From Mya arenaria (Eukaryota; Mollusca; Bivalvia; Myida; Myidae), in contig NC_069127.1 in NCBI RefSeq assembly GCF_026914265.1, positions 24,566,637 to 24,630,636 of the forward strand: a DNA stretch of 64,000 nt. The letters are read 5' to 3'. The position numbers were made by a program, and so were the translations under genes. Under the pieces are notes generated by a model. It was not told where the DNA came from and did no database searches. It was given only the letters and a program-made list of their open reading frames with translations. The stretch's first letter is position 1. Every line of letters begins with the position of its first letter. Positions 45,141 through 59,200 of this stretch are shown here, one piece after another.

Positions 45141-47497
45141 TATTTAAGGTTTATTTTAAAATAATTATGTTTTAAATATAAACAAATGTAAAAATAAATC
45201 ACCATTTTCACCTTCTACATTTTCTTTTTAAACAGCCATAATTTCTTGTCAATTTGCGGGGCCATAAATGTACCGTCATGAAACTACCCCTTTGATCTAA
45301 ATCTTAAGAGCACTTACCCGTTAAGCACTCTACCACTTTTGCTTTGAAGGTAAAAATATTTTAAATCTCAGATAAAATAAACATATGCATTATATAGAGA
45401 GCAAAAACCTAGCAACATTTTTTTTAGCTTCTTAATAGTAACAGATATACTTAATAAAAAAATCTTTAAATTTATTTCGTAACTTGCATGCACTGTACGA
45501 AATACTACTGTTTATGAATGTAAGATGGGCCAAATTGTTAGATGGCCCTGACCCCATGGAACCTATTACGGGGCAAATAAAAAAGGGTCCGCAAGGCCTC
45601 AAAAAGAAATCTTTGCAATAGCATAGCTTTGCCATCATTTTGGAAACAAAAGGCAAGCATTTAACAAATACACCCGGCTGACGAAAAAACTGTTAAAGCA
45701 AAAAACTTCAATCAATCACCGTAACAATACCATCTATTGTGGATAGTGGCAACTGTTCATGGTGTAATCTTCTGCTCGACGAAGTCAATCATTTAATTAC
45801 TTATCTGTGCAGTGATTTAAAAAGGCCTTAGTGAATAACAATCATATTTCATCAGACGACTAACAATTTGTAGCCGAAATAATAATTACGTCACATGTAG
45901 TGACTTAATGTCTCTTGAATATGTGTTACTCGTACAAACTGAGGGAGGTTAAAATCATTCATTAAGAAATGTTTAGAACATAATGATTAAATTGACAGAA
46001 AACAAATAATGATTTAAAAGGAATTATCAGGGATTTCTGCCCACCCTTACTAATTAAGCATGATTTTCTGTAAGCCGTTACAACACTTCATTAATCAGTA
46101 CAATGTTTAATCCCGTCAATGTTATCAAATGTTTACTGAATGTTTTCTTTTTCAAGCTTTAAGGCAATATTGTTTTTGTAGGTGTTGAAAAGGCAGGTAG
46201 CAATGAATTTTTGCCTCATGTCTGCAAAGTCTAGACCAACGCAAAAACAACAGCATATTAAAGAAAAAGCGTTTAACTTAGCTGAATGAATTATTCATAT
46301 GTGGTTGTATCAATACTATTTGTTGCTAAGATTTTTTTAAAACGGAAGCGTTGTGATTTTCTCAAAATGTGTGCTCAACGGCCTATGTAAAACAAACTTT
46401 TGTATTTATACTTTAATCTGTAATCCATGAATGGATCTACTCTAATTGGACAACTATTGTGCACTTCAAAGTTGTCAATATTCACAATTGCCTTCTGAAA
46501 TGGTAGCTTATTCAAATATTTGCAAATACGGAGGAGTTTGAAACCTATGATTAAAGCTATATTTGCTGTATGAATATACGCAGAGTTTCAGATTTTTGTC
46601 ACACCAGATACAAAATCAACATTTTATAAAATGCCAAAAATATTGTAAGACTTCTAAAACTCCTTTTGGCAGAAAATTATTTATATTCACAGGGCCATTT
46701 TAAACGAAAATCAGAAAAAGGTAGCAAAAATACCGGTACTTGAGACATTTTTCTTTTGCAATTATGCTGTGAGTGATAGAATGTTTTATTTTGAAAGTCC
46801 CTTTTATCAGCAATACTTCCCCTTTGAAACGGCTGAGCCCAATTCCCTGACAGTGGAGACATTGAACCTAAGTGTCAAATCAATGAGCAACAATAATAAC
46901 ACTTCGTTCATAATCTTTTGTGACTGGCCCAATCTGTTACTTGCCCAAATTACACAACTCAATATGCTTTTAAAATTGTAGCCTCAATAGACTTTCAGCT
47001 AGTGGGATTATCAGGACATATTAGGGGACGTTTTTAGCAACCATTCTTGCAGGACTATCCTCAGAGAAATGTTTAGGAATTTAGAACATTAGGATTTGAG
47101 CACAGGAGGCTAGGGTACTATTTCCTTGTCAGAAAATGGAATTCGGCTCGATTTTAAAAGTGTTTTGCTGTAGAAAATAGGTCAGATGTGTCGGAATATC
47201 TGACCCATGGAGTGCCTAGAAAAAGGCCTGCAAGCACAAAAGCATGATTTAATCATTTGGATCATAAAAAAAGACTATGATCAGCTTGTTAAAATTCCTT
47301 CTTTTCTAGAAAGAAACATGAAAATCGGAAAGAAGAACACAAAGTTTATACCAAAGTTGTAGTTGAACTGGCACAAATAGAAAAATATTTTAACCAGCTA
47401 GCTTGGAGGATGACTGGGTCTATGGATGTGCTCCCAACTTGAAATTGTCAGGTCTTTATATTTCCTGCATTCAGTGGTATTTTAGAAAATATTTTAA

Positions 47498-47863
47498 AGC
47501 TGCACTCTCACAGATTAAACGTTTTGACAACTTTTTTATTTTTTGTCTTGAAACGATCCATTTTTTGCAAAAACCATGGAAACTAGTGATATAAGACTGC
47601 TGACAAAAAAATTAATTGAAATAAATTAATTTCATATAAATTTAAGTTCAAAAACTCATGTTTTATGCACTTTTCTTAAACCGTTAGTAACGGTTTAAGC
47701 CATAAAACATTAATTTTTGAACGGAAATATGCAAATCTGCGCTCTGATCTTTTGTCAGCAATTTTTTATCATTGGTTTGCAGATATTTTTATGCAAAAAT
47801 TTCCTCTTTCCAAGACCAAAAATAAAAAAGTTGTCAAAATCTTCAATCTGTGAGAGTGCAGCT
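47498..47863. mobile_element. CTGCACTCTCACAG-family MITE, best-preserved copy
   Basis: Left AGCTGCACTCTCACAGATTA, right its mirror (AATCTGTGAGAGTGCAGCT). TTAA is at both borders (47494-47497 and 47864-47867). Arms of about 50 bp include CGTTTTGACAACTTTTTTAT. About 366 bp, non-coding. It can serve as the reference copy for the family in this window. Confidence 0.8.
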
Positions 47864-49457
47864 TTAAACTGCAATTTTATAAAAAAAAAAAAAAAATAAT
47901 ATAAGGGTTTGAGTCATAGAACTTGATAATTAATCACATTAAACAGTGTCTACAAATTCTGATAAATATGACATCTGAAAGATGTATGCAAAGTCACATT
48001 ATTCAACGAAAAATTTACAACAAAAACAACAAAAGGTATGTGATAAAAAAATGAACCCTAAACCTAGGCAAATTCGAATAGCCCAAATGCCATTTGAACC
48101 ATCCATTTTGGCTGGCAGCCAGTTCTTATTGAGAATATACTGTATTCGGGTACATTCAACAAACATCATAAATCATCAAAATTTTCTGATTTTGTTAAAA
48201 CGAAATGAAAATTCCAATACCCAAGGGTAAAGGACATTTTCCCAAAGATCTGGAAAAATCACTCCCAACAGTCATAATTGCACAGCAGAACTTGCCAAGA
48301 TGTCAACATGCAGTTGCCCATCACAGGCCATTTTTATTAATAACTGATAGTCAGAAGTGTACTGTTGGATAACTTTTTTATATTCCTCAATCAATCATCG
48401 AAATTACTGTTGAACAAGCCAAATTCATGCATTAGTATTTTACATCAACAATTTTAACAAGCCATGCAATAATTATCCAGAATTTGAGAAAACCTGATAA
48501 GCTTGTTACCAGTTTAGGGCTTGCAGGTTTGTGCTTTTTTCCACCATTGCCCAATAGGCATATCAGTGTTGGAAATCAGAACAAATTTTACTATCCATCA
48601 TATCAGAGATTGAAAACCGGTTTATGATCTTTCAAATATTTCCATGCTGCATATTATATTCAAATTGCATTTAATACTCATAATTGTTTAACTACACTAA
48701 CATATTTTACTGACTGATTTTTCAGCAGATAATAATTTTGAATAGTATAGAACAAGCTTCAGGCGACGAAGAAAAAGCACGGGACATGATATTTGCAATT
48801 TCAATATTTTTTTTAAATTTTGATGAGTTTTGATTAATTTTGAATTGCTTTAAAAAAAGTTTTGAAGCTGGGAAGTGATGAAATATTCTTTTTGTTAGTC
48901 TTTTGTCTTTTTACAATATCATGTTAAAATGTTTGAAATATATAAGCAGGAACAAAAAATTTATATCCTGCACAAAAAGAGCCTCTACGCTTCAATGAAA
49001 TCGACCCTGTAAAATAAGTTATCTTGATGAAACCAGTCCCCTGTCACAAAGCTGAGGGTTGTTTAATAATGTCCTGAATGGAAATACTGCCAATAAATAT
49101 GTGAAACAAATATTTGGGAGTTTCAAATCTAGATAAAAAGAAATTCAGTTATTCAAGGCAAATGAATTTATATTTGGGGGAAAGTAGACATTTTCTTGTG
49201 GGGGAACAGGCAATATAAATGATTATAGTTCACATATAAACAATACAATCCATTTGAGACAAATTCTCCAAATCTGGCACAACTTCATTGTGGTTTGAGT
49301 TTATGTTGGTTCTTCTGTACCAGGCTTTAATAATCGGTAGTCAGGGCAATTTTTTTTTTTTTTTCTCATTTATTTTCACATAGAGTAGTAATAACACATT
49401 ATCTTCATCTTTATATAATATAACCTTCTATGCAATTTCTATCAGTATGGTTAAGCT

Positions 49458-49576
49458 CACACACACACACGCACACACACACACACACCACACACACACG
49501 CACACACACGCACGCACGCACTCACGCACACACACGCACACACACGCACACACACACACACACACACACTCACACG
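49458..49576. repeat. (CA)n microsatellite with CG interruptions
   Basis: About 119 bp of CA/CGCA repeats. It lies 150 bp beyond the stop codon of the neighbouring LINE, on its 3' side, so it may be the LINE target, its tail, or unrelated. Confidence 0.95.
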
Positions 49577-49725
49577 ACAGTGATGTCCCCTACACTTAGA
49601 TATGCATACAAGTAAAAACTACAATAGGGATTTAATATTTGTTAAATAATTCAACAAATACATACATTACGAAAAGAAAAAAAAGAAAAAAAAGAATCGT
49701 TATGGCTATTTGTGTCTTTTACTGA

Positions 49726-52700
49726 TTATGTTAGTTTCAGTATTTCCCACTTTTTATTGTGGGCTTCGTACTTATCGTTTTTTAAAGCAATTTGCTCTTC
49801 TATTTTAATCCTTAATTTAAGATACATCATATATGCATTAAAAGATAGATGTCTATTATTGCACTTGGTTGAGTTTATATAAAATTTCATTAAAACAATA
49901 AGGAAGTTGCAAACATTACTATATTTGTTTTTACATACTATTCCCAATAAAGCCTCACGTTTATTGATAACGATGTTAATTGTTGTTGAGGCAATAAAAT
50001 TATTTAATTTGTTCCACAACTGTTGTGTTTCATAGCACTCCCAATATAGATGTTCTATGGATTCGACACCTGAATGGCAAAATGAGCATAATGTACAATC
50101 GACAAGTTTGTACTTAAAAAGTAATGTATTTGTTGGTATTATTCTCAAAAGGAACTTGTAATAAAAACTACGTAAGGTGGTGTCTATTGTTGATTTGTAT
50201 ATATTACTATAGATATGTTTCCATTCCATATGTTCATTTTCGCTTGCTAAAGTTTCTGTCCATTTTAGTTCTGAAGTTGGTGTTAATGTTGTTTGAAGTA
50301 ATATTAAGTAAAGAAAATTGTTTGATTGCTTTGATTGTACAACTTTTTCTTTGAATGATGTGTTGTTAGTGTGGCTAATTCCATCTTTAGTAAGCTGTAT
50401 TCTCATTTCCATCGGGATTGATTTAATGAGAGTTTGGTATCTTATGAAATCGGAGCTTTGTATGCCGTATAAATATTCAATTTGATTAAAATTGTAAAAT
50501 TTATTCGTTCTATAATCAAAAATGTGCTCAAAGTACTTTATGCCTTTTTCATACCATTTTTTATAGAATATAGTGTTTCCTATATTACGAACATTTTTGT
50601 TATTCCAGATCACTGTTTTGGCAATTTTGATTTTATTAGAGTCGTGTATTTTTTTTATTTTGTTCCATGATTGGAGAACATCATTCAAAAATGTGCCGTT
50701 TTCTGACACTTTATTAATAAAACACTTATCCATTTCACTTTCAAATATAAGATTATTTCCATACATTTTCATTTTATTGTGAAAAAATAATTTCCATTGA
50801 CTTTTATTAGTGTCATCCAGGTATCTTTTAACCCAAACAGCTTTTAAAGAGTCAATGAAAGCTGCAATATTTGTGAGTTTAAGTCCACCCTTTTCATAGT
50901 TTTGATACAAAATATTTCTTTTTATTTTTTCTGGCTTACCATCCCACAGGAATTTGAAAATGGCTCTTATAATTTGTTCAACACATTGTTTGCTTGGATT
51001 CGATAAAACTGTAAATGGGTATATTAATTTTGGTAGAGCATACGTTTTCACAACTGTTACTTTACCCAGTAACGTTAATTTCCTATGTTCCCATTGTTTC
51101 AGTGTTTTATGAAACTCAACAAGCTTTTTGTTGGTATTTTTGTCAATTGTTAGTTGTTTATTGTTGTAAAAGGTAATACCTAATGCTGTTGCGCATTCTG
51201 ATGTCCATATAAATGGTTTAGATCTGCAATATTGTTTTGCTGTTGTTTTTAGCGTACCGACTCTTAGAATTATGGATTTGTTTGTGTTCAGGTTTAGACC
51301 TGAACATTTTGAAAAATGTTCTAATGATTTGATCAAGGATTCAAAAGAATGTTCTGAACCATCATTAAAATAAGTTGCATCATCAGCGAAAAGTGATTGT
51401 TTAATTTCCACGTTATCTACATTTATTCCCTTGATATCAGGGTTTTGCTTGATATAACTTGATAGTATTTGTAGGCAAAGGATAAATAAAATTGAAGAAA
51501 GTGGACAGCCTTGTCGTACTCCTCTTTCAATTGTAAATGCTTCCGACAAATGACCATTATTTATAATAATACTTTGTATATCTCTATAGAATAGTTTAGT
51601 CCATTGTACGATATCGGTGCCAAAGTTAAAACTTTTAAGGCTATCAAATATAAAAGAGTGATCAATACTATCAAAAGCTTTTTGAAAGTCGGCAAAGAAT
51701 AAGAGCCCAGGCATATTATTGTTTTCAAGATATTGCATGACCTCAATAATAAGTCGAACATTTTCGCCAATGTATCTACCCTTGATAAAACCCGTTTGCT
51801 CAGGGTCAATAATTTTTGGCAAAATTTGTTTTATTCTATTTGATATTGCTTTCGTAGCTATTTTGTAGTCAATGTTTAGTAAACTGATTGGTCTCCAATT
51901 TGAAAGGTTTTCTAAATCTTTGTCAGGTTTTGGAATAAGGGAAATTATCCCCTGTTTTTGGAGCGGTGTCAAATGACCTTTATGAAAGGAAAAATTTAAG
52001 GAGTTAATTAAAGCATTCTTAATGTCATTCCAAAACATTTTATAAAATTCCGTAGTTAGACCATCTGAGCCGGGACTTTTATTATTGTTCATGTTTTTTA
52101 ATGCATTTCCGCATTCATGTATTGAAAGTAGGCCTTCGCATGAGTTGCTATCAGTTTCAGAAAGCTTATTGTTAACAGAATTAAGAAATAGGTTCCTCAT
52201 GTCTTCTTCTAGGTCTGTGCTTTTACTATAAAGTTTCTTGTAAAATTTGACTTCATCTTGTAGTGTATTTTTAACCCCTACCACCATTTCATTGTTTACT
52301 TTTAGTTTGTATACAGTTTTCTTCTCTGCGTGTTTTTTTTCAAGACTTGCAAAATATTTGGTATTTTTTTCATTATTTTCAACATGCATTGCTTTCGATC
52401 TTAAAATACTTCCATTTATATGTCTAGTTCGGATTTCATCAAGGAATTGTTTCTTTTGTACTAGTGCTTGCGTTAGGTTATCAATAGAGTCAGGGATGTT
52501 ATTATTTAGTTGTGATTCAATACATTCTATTTCATTTATTAACTTTTCCTCCTCTGTTTTTAGTAAATGTTTTTTATATGAAGCATATTTTATTGTTTCA
52601 TTTCTAATCGAACCTTTTATTATTTCCCATAATGTGTTTGGGTTTGCATCGTTATTAAAATCTATCGTTTCTTGGATACATTCTTTTATCTTGGACTGAT

Positions 52701-52995
52701 ATTCTCTGTCCAGAAGGAGAGAGTTGTTTAATTTAAAATACCCCGGACCTCTTTCCGCCTTTAAATTATCTATCGTAAATTGTATTAAAGAGTGATCGGT
52801 TTTAAATCCTGGTTTTATATTACTACTTTTTACGTAATTTAATAGATTGTCTGATATTAAAAAGTAATCTAATCGACAGTGTATGTGAGGTTTATTATTC
52901 GAGTGCCACGTATATTGCATTTTTGACGGATGGGCAATTTTTTTATTACTTGGATATTTTAGTACCTGTAACGCCTCAACTCTCACTTGTAACAT
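49726..52995 (-). mobile_element. 5'-truncated Tx1/L1-group LINE with a 1089-codon open ORF2
   Basis: One uninterrupted frame of 1089 residues. Residues about 28-75 are the end of the AP-like endonuclease (YTWHSN, RLDYFLIS, KTDHSLIQF); the preceding endonuclease part is absent, so the copy is 5'-truncated near 52950-52995. The reverse transcriptase spans roughly 300-600: KSPGSDGLTTEFYK, ISLIPKPDKDLENLSNWRP, ADFQKAFDSIDH, GVRQGCPLSS and the catalytic FADD at about 536-539. A C-terminal zinc-knuckle-like CTLCSFCHSGVESIEHLYWE lies near residue 970-1000. The wording NWRPISLLN-DYKI and GVRQGCPLS favours the Tx1/L1 group over CR1 or RTE. The open frame suggests a young insertion. It sits between divergent STK33 and STRAP. 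It cannot move by itself without the missing endonuclease part, though parent copies may. Confidence 0.9.
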
Positions 52996-52999
52996 CCAT

Positions 53000-54590
53000 G
53001 CAATAACATATATTAAGTGTTATTTAAGCTTCAATTCCTTTAAGATTTACAAACGGATATGGATTATTTTCAAGTACACAAAAACATATATTACTCAAGC
53101 CAATAGTACAGTTTGTTTAAATAAATAAAATAAACTTCATTGTTTACACCATGTAGGTAAACGCCATAACACAAATTCACTGACTGGCACCATTCGATCT
53201 TTTCATACAATGTTTTGTTTTAATTTTAATGGTTCAAGTTTTTCTGCAAGCAACATATTTAGGCCAAAAGGTCAATAGAGTGCCTGATATCAATTTCAAC
53301 TTTGAATAGCTTCAGATCTTGTAAAAATCATCACCAATAGCAGTGCGTAGAAATGATGCACTGTGTTTAACATTCAGTATACAATACTGCACTTTGTTTA
53401 CATCACATTTACCAAAAAAAAATTATTAAAAAAAACGGTATATTTTTATTTATAAGAGCTGCCTCCTTCAAAGTTGAACCCAAATATTTGATACTCACGC
53501 TGATCCTGACTGTTAGTTTATTGATTCATGTGTAGGATATTTTAGTACATGTTATAAAATATGTGTGATCTTTGAAAAAAAAAAGCCGGACGCCAATGCC
53601 AAAAACATGCGCCCTAGAATAGACACTGACGTCAAAGTCTGCCAATACCAACAAAAAGTATATGGCTTATAAGTCCATACAAAAACTCAACAGATTTTTA
53701 AAAGCTTTTATAACAAAATCATTATCAATCTTGACCTTTTTATCATTTTTTATTGTAATATATCATTTACTTAACTACAAAAATGAGCGATCAGGGATAC
53801 TTTTTTTATTCTTATGACATTTTTTATGTATCCCTGTCTCGAGTCTGCCATTGTCAAAAAATCGTCAAAAGACTCCTTGACGGCCATTTAGGTGGACTAA
53901 TCATTAACTGCGAAAATGGTGCAATCTGTAAACAAATGTGTATTGTCAAATGACTATGATCTTCCTTTCAGTTCTGTAATTTCAACTAAATACTTTGGTA
54001 TGCGATATTAAAATTTGGACATTTAATTGTGTTTTGTATCATTATCCATAATTTTGTTCACTTCAATAAACATAGAAACATAGATGTTTTGACAATGACA
54101 GCATTTGACATGCAATGAATAAACTAACCTGTTGTTTAATTTATATTTTGACGTTTATCCGTCTTGACAGCGTCCTTGCAATCACACAAGAAACTTTAAA
54201 AACTTAAGTTAATCGTTTATCTTGATATGTCGATTATCCTGTTTTTTCTGAAGATGACAGAATGGATAGGCACGGTTCACATCATATTCTGACGAGGATC
54301 TATAATTAAAGCAGTTATTATGAGTGATAACAAAAATAATCAGACAGACTGTTATTAATCCAATTATTTCAAGTCTCCAAAAATGACATTTGTGTCTCCA
54401 TAGGCGCTATCGGCTTCCATGCAAGATGCGCACCGAATTCGCGCAAGTCTGGTTTTCTCCTATTCTTTATAAAAATACTTAAACTAAATGAGGAATTCTA
54501 AACCAGTCTCCTTTACTATGCACCTCAAGTCAAACAACAACCAAAGTAATAAACTTAAATGCTTAAGAAAACAACAACAACAGCAACCGC
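53000..54590. other. intergenic, nothing recognised
   Basis: AT-rich sequence between the LINE and a microsatellite. No coding exon, RNA gene or repeat with clear ends was found. The 5' flank of the LINE insertion is here, but no target duplication was identified. Confidence 0.4.
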
Positions 54591-54596
54591 AACATA

Positions 54597-54610
54597 ATAA
54601 TGATGATTAA

Positions 54611-54646
<36 letters not shown>

Positions 54647-54692
54647 TATAATAAGAATAAGAATAAGAATAAGAATAAGAATAAGAATAAAT
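54597..54692. repeat. microsatellite (AAT)n followed by (AAGAAT)n
   Basis: About 14 AAT units then about seven AAGAAT units. Tyr- and Ser-Tyr-rich translations are artefacts. Confidence 0.95.
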
Positions 54693-54737
54693 AGATCTGT
54701 AAAAAACAGTTTTAATATTCCATTTTCCAAACAGTAA

Positions 54738-54790
54738 TGCACCAGTCAATTATAATTCCCCCCCCCCCTCATGGTCCGCGGTAAATTGTA
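54738..54790. mobile_element. Harbinger-type MITE, left-end fragment
   Basis: TAA followed by TGCACCAGTCAATTATAA and a C-run and GGTCCGCGG, matching the left ~50 bp of 9850-10168. The rest is missing. Confidence 0.6.
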
Positions 54791-55285
54791 GTACTAATGG
54801 ACATTATTTCCTAAAAAGACATAAACATAATGAAAATTACAGAACTATGCTCATACGGATTTGCAAAGATCTGTTGGACATTAAAAGAAGTGAGTTTTTC
54901 AAGGAAAACGACAGTTGGACAAGGGGCAGCCGCGAATTTTACCAAAATCGCATTAACTGTGAGACATACAGAAACTCTTTTCCCCAAAAATCAATCAGAG
55001 ACTGAAACGAGCTGAAAGAGATCGCCGACTCGATCGAAACACCAGAATAATTCAGATCCTTTCTCCAGTCAACCATCTCAAAATATATCTCAATAAAACT
55101 TGTATATAGTTTTAAACTCTAAATAAATGGGACCAACACTATTCCGTCCGTATCTGTTCAAAAAGTTATAAAGTATAGAAATAAGAGGAAACATTTTAAA
55201 TGGAATACATATTTTCTAAGTAACAGAAAACAAATAAGAGTTGTAAAAAACAGTATCGAGCTTCTCACAATAGCAAGATGTAGCA

Positions 55286-55640
55286 ATTCAAATGGAGTTG
55301 TCACAGGGCAGTAATCTAGTACCTGTCCTCTTTCTCATCTTCATAAATGACCTGCCTGACAGCCTGTTATCAAACATTTATATTTACATGTATATTTGGT
55401 ACTAAGATTTATCAAATGCTTGAAATTGAAGGACAAGAGTCAATCTCCAAGGAGACATCTTACTGCAAATACATGGTAAGACGAGTGGCAAATGATATCT
55501 AACGTTAAAATGTAAAACAATGCACAACGGCAACCACGAACCAAATGAAAATTACATGAAATACTGGGATGAAAATATTATTGAAATAAAAAGGGTTGAA
55601 ACGGAAAAGGGTCTCGACGTCAGTGCACATTGCTGTCCCC
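55286..55640 (+). mobile_element. degraded LINE reverse-transcriptase fragment (jockey/CR1-like)
   Basis: Frames here spell GVxQGS then, after a stop and a shift, PVLFLIFINDLPDSLLS, the usual motif after the GVPQGSVLGP box. About 100 bp on come WQMISNVK and, at about 55600, EKGLDVSAH, corresponding to the WQL-FN--KC and EKDLGV motifs of jockey/CR1-type elements. Several stops and frameshifts are present, so this is an old, dead LINE piece on a different branch from the 49.7 kb element. Its exact clade is uncertain. Confidence 0.6.
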
Positions 55641-55871
55641 ATTATTAAAATATCACCCTCCCGTTTCGGAGTCAAAGTTGTATCATAACTACGTTATTAA
55701 AGATTGCAACATGTCTGAATACAAAACATAACGGGCATTTCTACAATGCTCACACAATTAGGCATTAAAACTTTTGAAAATGAACATGTTTAAACTTCCA
55801 CCTGCGTGTATATGAAGTAGACCATAATAAGTTGACGAGCTCATCCCCGCCAGACAATGAATTTTCGATAT

Positions 55872-55912
55872 AAGTGTGTGCGTGCGTGCGTGCGTGCACG
55901 CGCGTTTGTGTG
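55872..55912. repeat. GTGC-rich simple repeat upstream of STRAP
   Basis: Short run of GTGCGTGC units followed by ACGCGCG, about 300 bp upstream of the STRAP start codon. Alternating purine-pyrimidine sequence could adopt Z-DNA; a promoter role is only a guess. Confidence 0.7.
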
Positions 55913-56206
55913 GGGGTGAACTAGTAATTTCGTGCACTCCAATTTTTGGTCAACTTCGTAACCCTTAGATCTATAGTCATTTCGTGCCCGACCTAATGTT
56001 ATTTCGTAGCCTATATTCAATTCACCTTTTTATTTTATTTTCATATGAAATACAATTATATTTTTCATAATTTAAAAAATATAGGTTCCGAAATGACTTG
56101 TTCCCACGTGTGCGACGTAGAGCTCCCACAATGCAAACGAACACAATTATGGTGATCGACTTCTGGAGGTGTTTCGACGTACTAGGTTTGCCCCGTCACC
56201 GTCAAT

Positions 56207-59200
56207 ATGTCAAGCCTGAAACAGACTCCTCTAACTTGCAGTGGTCATACCAGGCCCGTTGTGTTTTTGAATTATAGTGATATCACTCCATTTGGTTACT
56301 TTCTTATTAGCGCATCGAAAGGTAAGTATTTTCGTAAAGAACTGCTTAGTCCATAACAGTAGTAGTTTCTGGATATTATTATTCGGATAAATCGATTGGA
56401 CAAGTCATAAGGGACACTTGTTACGTACATTACAGAGACTGATAAGCAATAATATTGGTTTACTGACATTAGTAATTTTTAGCTTATCTATTCGAAGTTC
56501 AATTTTTTTAGCTCAACTATAATTATGAACATACATGTGAACTCTACCGGTGGTAGGGCCTAAAAAAAATACAATTAAAATCTAATGGCCTTTAAATTTC
56601 TTTTAAAAACCTCAAAATGCTATCAACTATGCTAAAAGGACTCCAATAATCTGTCACTGTCAAGAACATGGTGCAATAATGCACAGTCAATTGTAACCAC
56701 GGCCCTCCCAGGTCCGGGGAATAGACTTTCGGTCCAGCCAAGCCCAGGTAAAATCCCCTCCTTGCGTGGACGAACTGCTGGTAAAATCCCCGCCAAATGC
56801 CCCTGCACCCCATGGACCCTAGGTAAGGAACATTCCCTGCTATTTTAGGCGCACCGCATTCACCCGGCACTGTGGGGCCACCTGAAAGGTAAAAACATGG
56901 TCCATTTCCCCCGCTATCCCCGGTTTACCCCTGGACCTGGCGGGGGGATGCGTGGTTACAATGGACTGGTGCATAACCAACTTGTTAAATAACTGAACAC
57001 TTCGGCCAAGATGCTAAGTTATCAGTACCAGTCATAAAAATTAGACATTTGGATGAACAAGCCCCGATTCGTATATTATTGCTTGGCATCAAATTGTTGA
57101 AGGAGCCCTGCTTTATAACATTCAGAATTTGTGCAAGCCCAGAAGACATTTTACCAGTGCAGGGCTTGTGGGCTTGTGTTAATTTCGACTTCTGCAGTAC
57201 AGTACAAAAGACCACTTATATATCATGATTCAGGTTACTAAATATAGAAAAATGGTTTTCTTTAAATTACTTTAGTTAGGATTAATGGATAGTGAATGTA
57301 ATTTGTGTGTAGGTAGCTTATGTGAAGAGCTACCTTGAGGTTGCCTTTAAAGAGGGTGGGTCAAGTTTAATTCCACTGTTACTAAAATAGAAAAATGGTT
57401 TGCTCATTTCCACCCAATAACTTCAGTTAAGAATGATGGATAGTGAAACTCCATGTGTAGGAAGTGGTATGATAAATAGTGATCAAACTCAATATCTAGG
57501 TAGTGTATGTGAAGAGCTAGATAGTGGTTGCCTTTAAAGTGGATGGGGTCAAGGTCAGTTTGACTGTTACTACAAATAGAAAAATAGTCAAGAATGGTTG
57601 ATAGTGATGAAACTTGATGTGTAGATAGCGTAAGTAAAAAGCTGGCAAGGGATTTCTTTTTAGGGAGGTGACTTCAAGGTCAGTTTTGATGAATAGAAAA
57701 AAAGGTTTCCGCCCAATAACTTTAGAGTTGCTTTTTTCTAACTCATACAAAAAATTAAATGGTTATAATTTCTAATTGCCCGTATGAGAAACCTGGTTGA
57801 GTAGCATTGCGGCATTTTAGTTTACCCTGGAATGAGGTGAAAATCAGTTTTTATCAACAATAAACCCATGACTCTGAGTGGGGATCAATCCTTGAACCCT
57901 TAGATCTAGAGCTTTATAGATAATGTAGGAAATTGGTAATGACCTTTGTGTTCTATTAATTATTTAAAAAAAAATATGCCAGTAACATTATTTATTTACT
58001 TACTTTCAACTTCAATTCTGGGAATGTGGAACTGGTAGAGAACATTCACTCTCTGATTGCAAACTGTTCCTTTGACAGGTTTTGTTTGTATATTCTTTAT
58101 AAATCATGTGTTTAATTTCTTACTCTTGTACTGCAGATGGGAAGCCAATGCTGCGACAGGGAGACACAGGGGACTGGATCGGAACCTTCGAAGGCCATAA
58201 AGGGGCTGTCTGGGGGGCTGCTCTCACCAGAGATGCCACGAAGGCAGCGACAGGGGCAGCTGACTTCACAGCGTAAGCTAATTATGTGGTGTTAAATATT
58301 CCTCATATGCAGGGATGTGATTTGTCCGCGGATTCGCGGAATTCCGCGGATCTAATGCCCCAGGGACACCCCCCCCCCCCCCCCAAAAAAAAAAAAAAAA
58401 AATAAAAAAAATATATATACATTTTTTTTTGTAGCTGATTAAAAAAGTTACTAGAGTGCTTTTGTTTGTTGAGTTGATATTCCTGTGTGGTTTAAATTTA
58501 AAGTCAGAAGAACCCTCAAAAGAGCTTCTAAAAAGCCACTTTTTCTTCTAAGGCAGTGTGCTTTTGACCCCAAAAGTGCCATAAGAACCCATGGCCGAAA
58601 TGGTTTCAGCCCTTCAGCTGCCAGGTCAATCACATCCCTGTCATATGATATTTAGGTATGCGATATGTGATGAATTGGTGAGTGTAAGATACATCTTATG
58701 ATGAGTAAGATTCCTCATTGAATCAATTCCATGTGTATCCGTATCCAAGGGCCTTAAAATTATAATTCTGGTTTGGGTCACTCGACCTTACTACAAAATA
58801 GGCAGCACACTACTGTTTGTTAGCTCAACTGAGCCATCCGTCCGTCGTCAACATTTTCCTTCAAACAACTCCTCCTCCTAAACCACTGGGACAAGTTCGA
58901 CTCCACTTCGCAGGAATGTTCCTTAGATTGTCCTTCTCAAGACTCCTTCAATAAAAGTGGTTCCATGCAGAACTCTGGTTGCCATGACAATGAAAAGGAT
59001 AAACTTCTCAATAAATGCTGCCTGATTTCAACACAATTTCGCAAAAATGCTCTCTAGGTCATCCTGTTTCAAAACTTCACACCATGTTGATTCATAAAAA
59101 AACATGGTCACCAGGGGACCGGATACTTTTCACTATATATGTCTATATGGAAAACTTCTCTTCAGAATCTGCTGGACCGATTATTACAGAATTGATCCTT

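Larger units (their letters stand above)
40668..49457. other. intergenic region upstream of STK33 (left part)
   Basis: Either intergenic or, if STK33 has further 5' exons, partly its first intron. It holds three palindromic or TTAA-flanked MITE families, a SINE-like fragment and a modular repeat (44700-45140). The stretches 45150-47490 and 47870-49450 show no conserved coding exon, RNA gene or element with clear ends. No promoter could be identified. Confidence 0.5.

Noticed and set aside
52247-52699. 150-codon plus-strand ORF inside the LINE
   Set aside because: It is the antisense shadow of ORF2 and has no family features.
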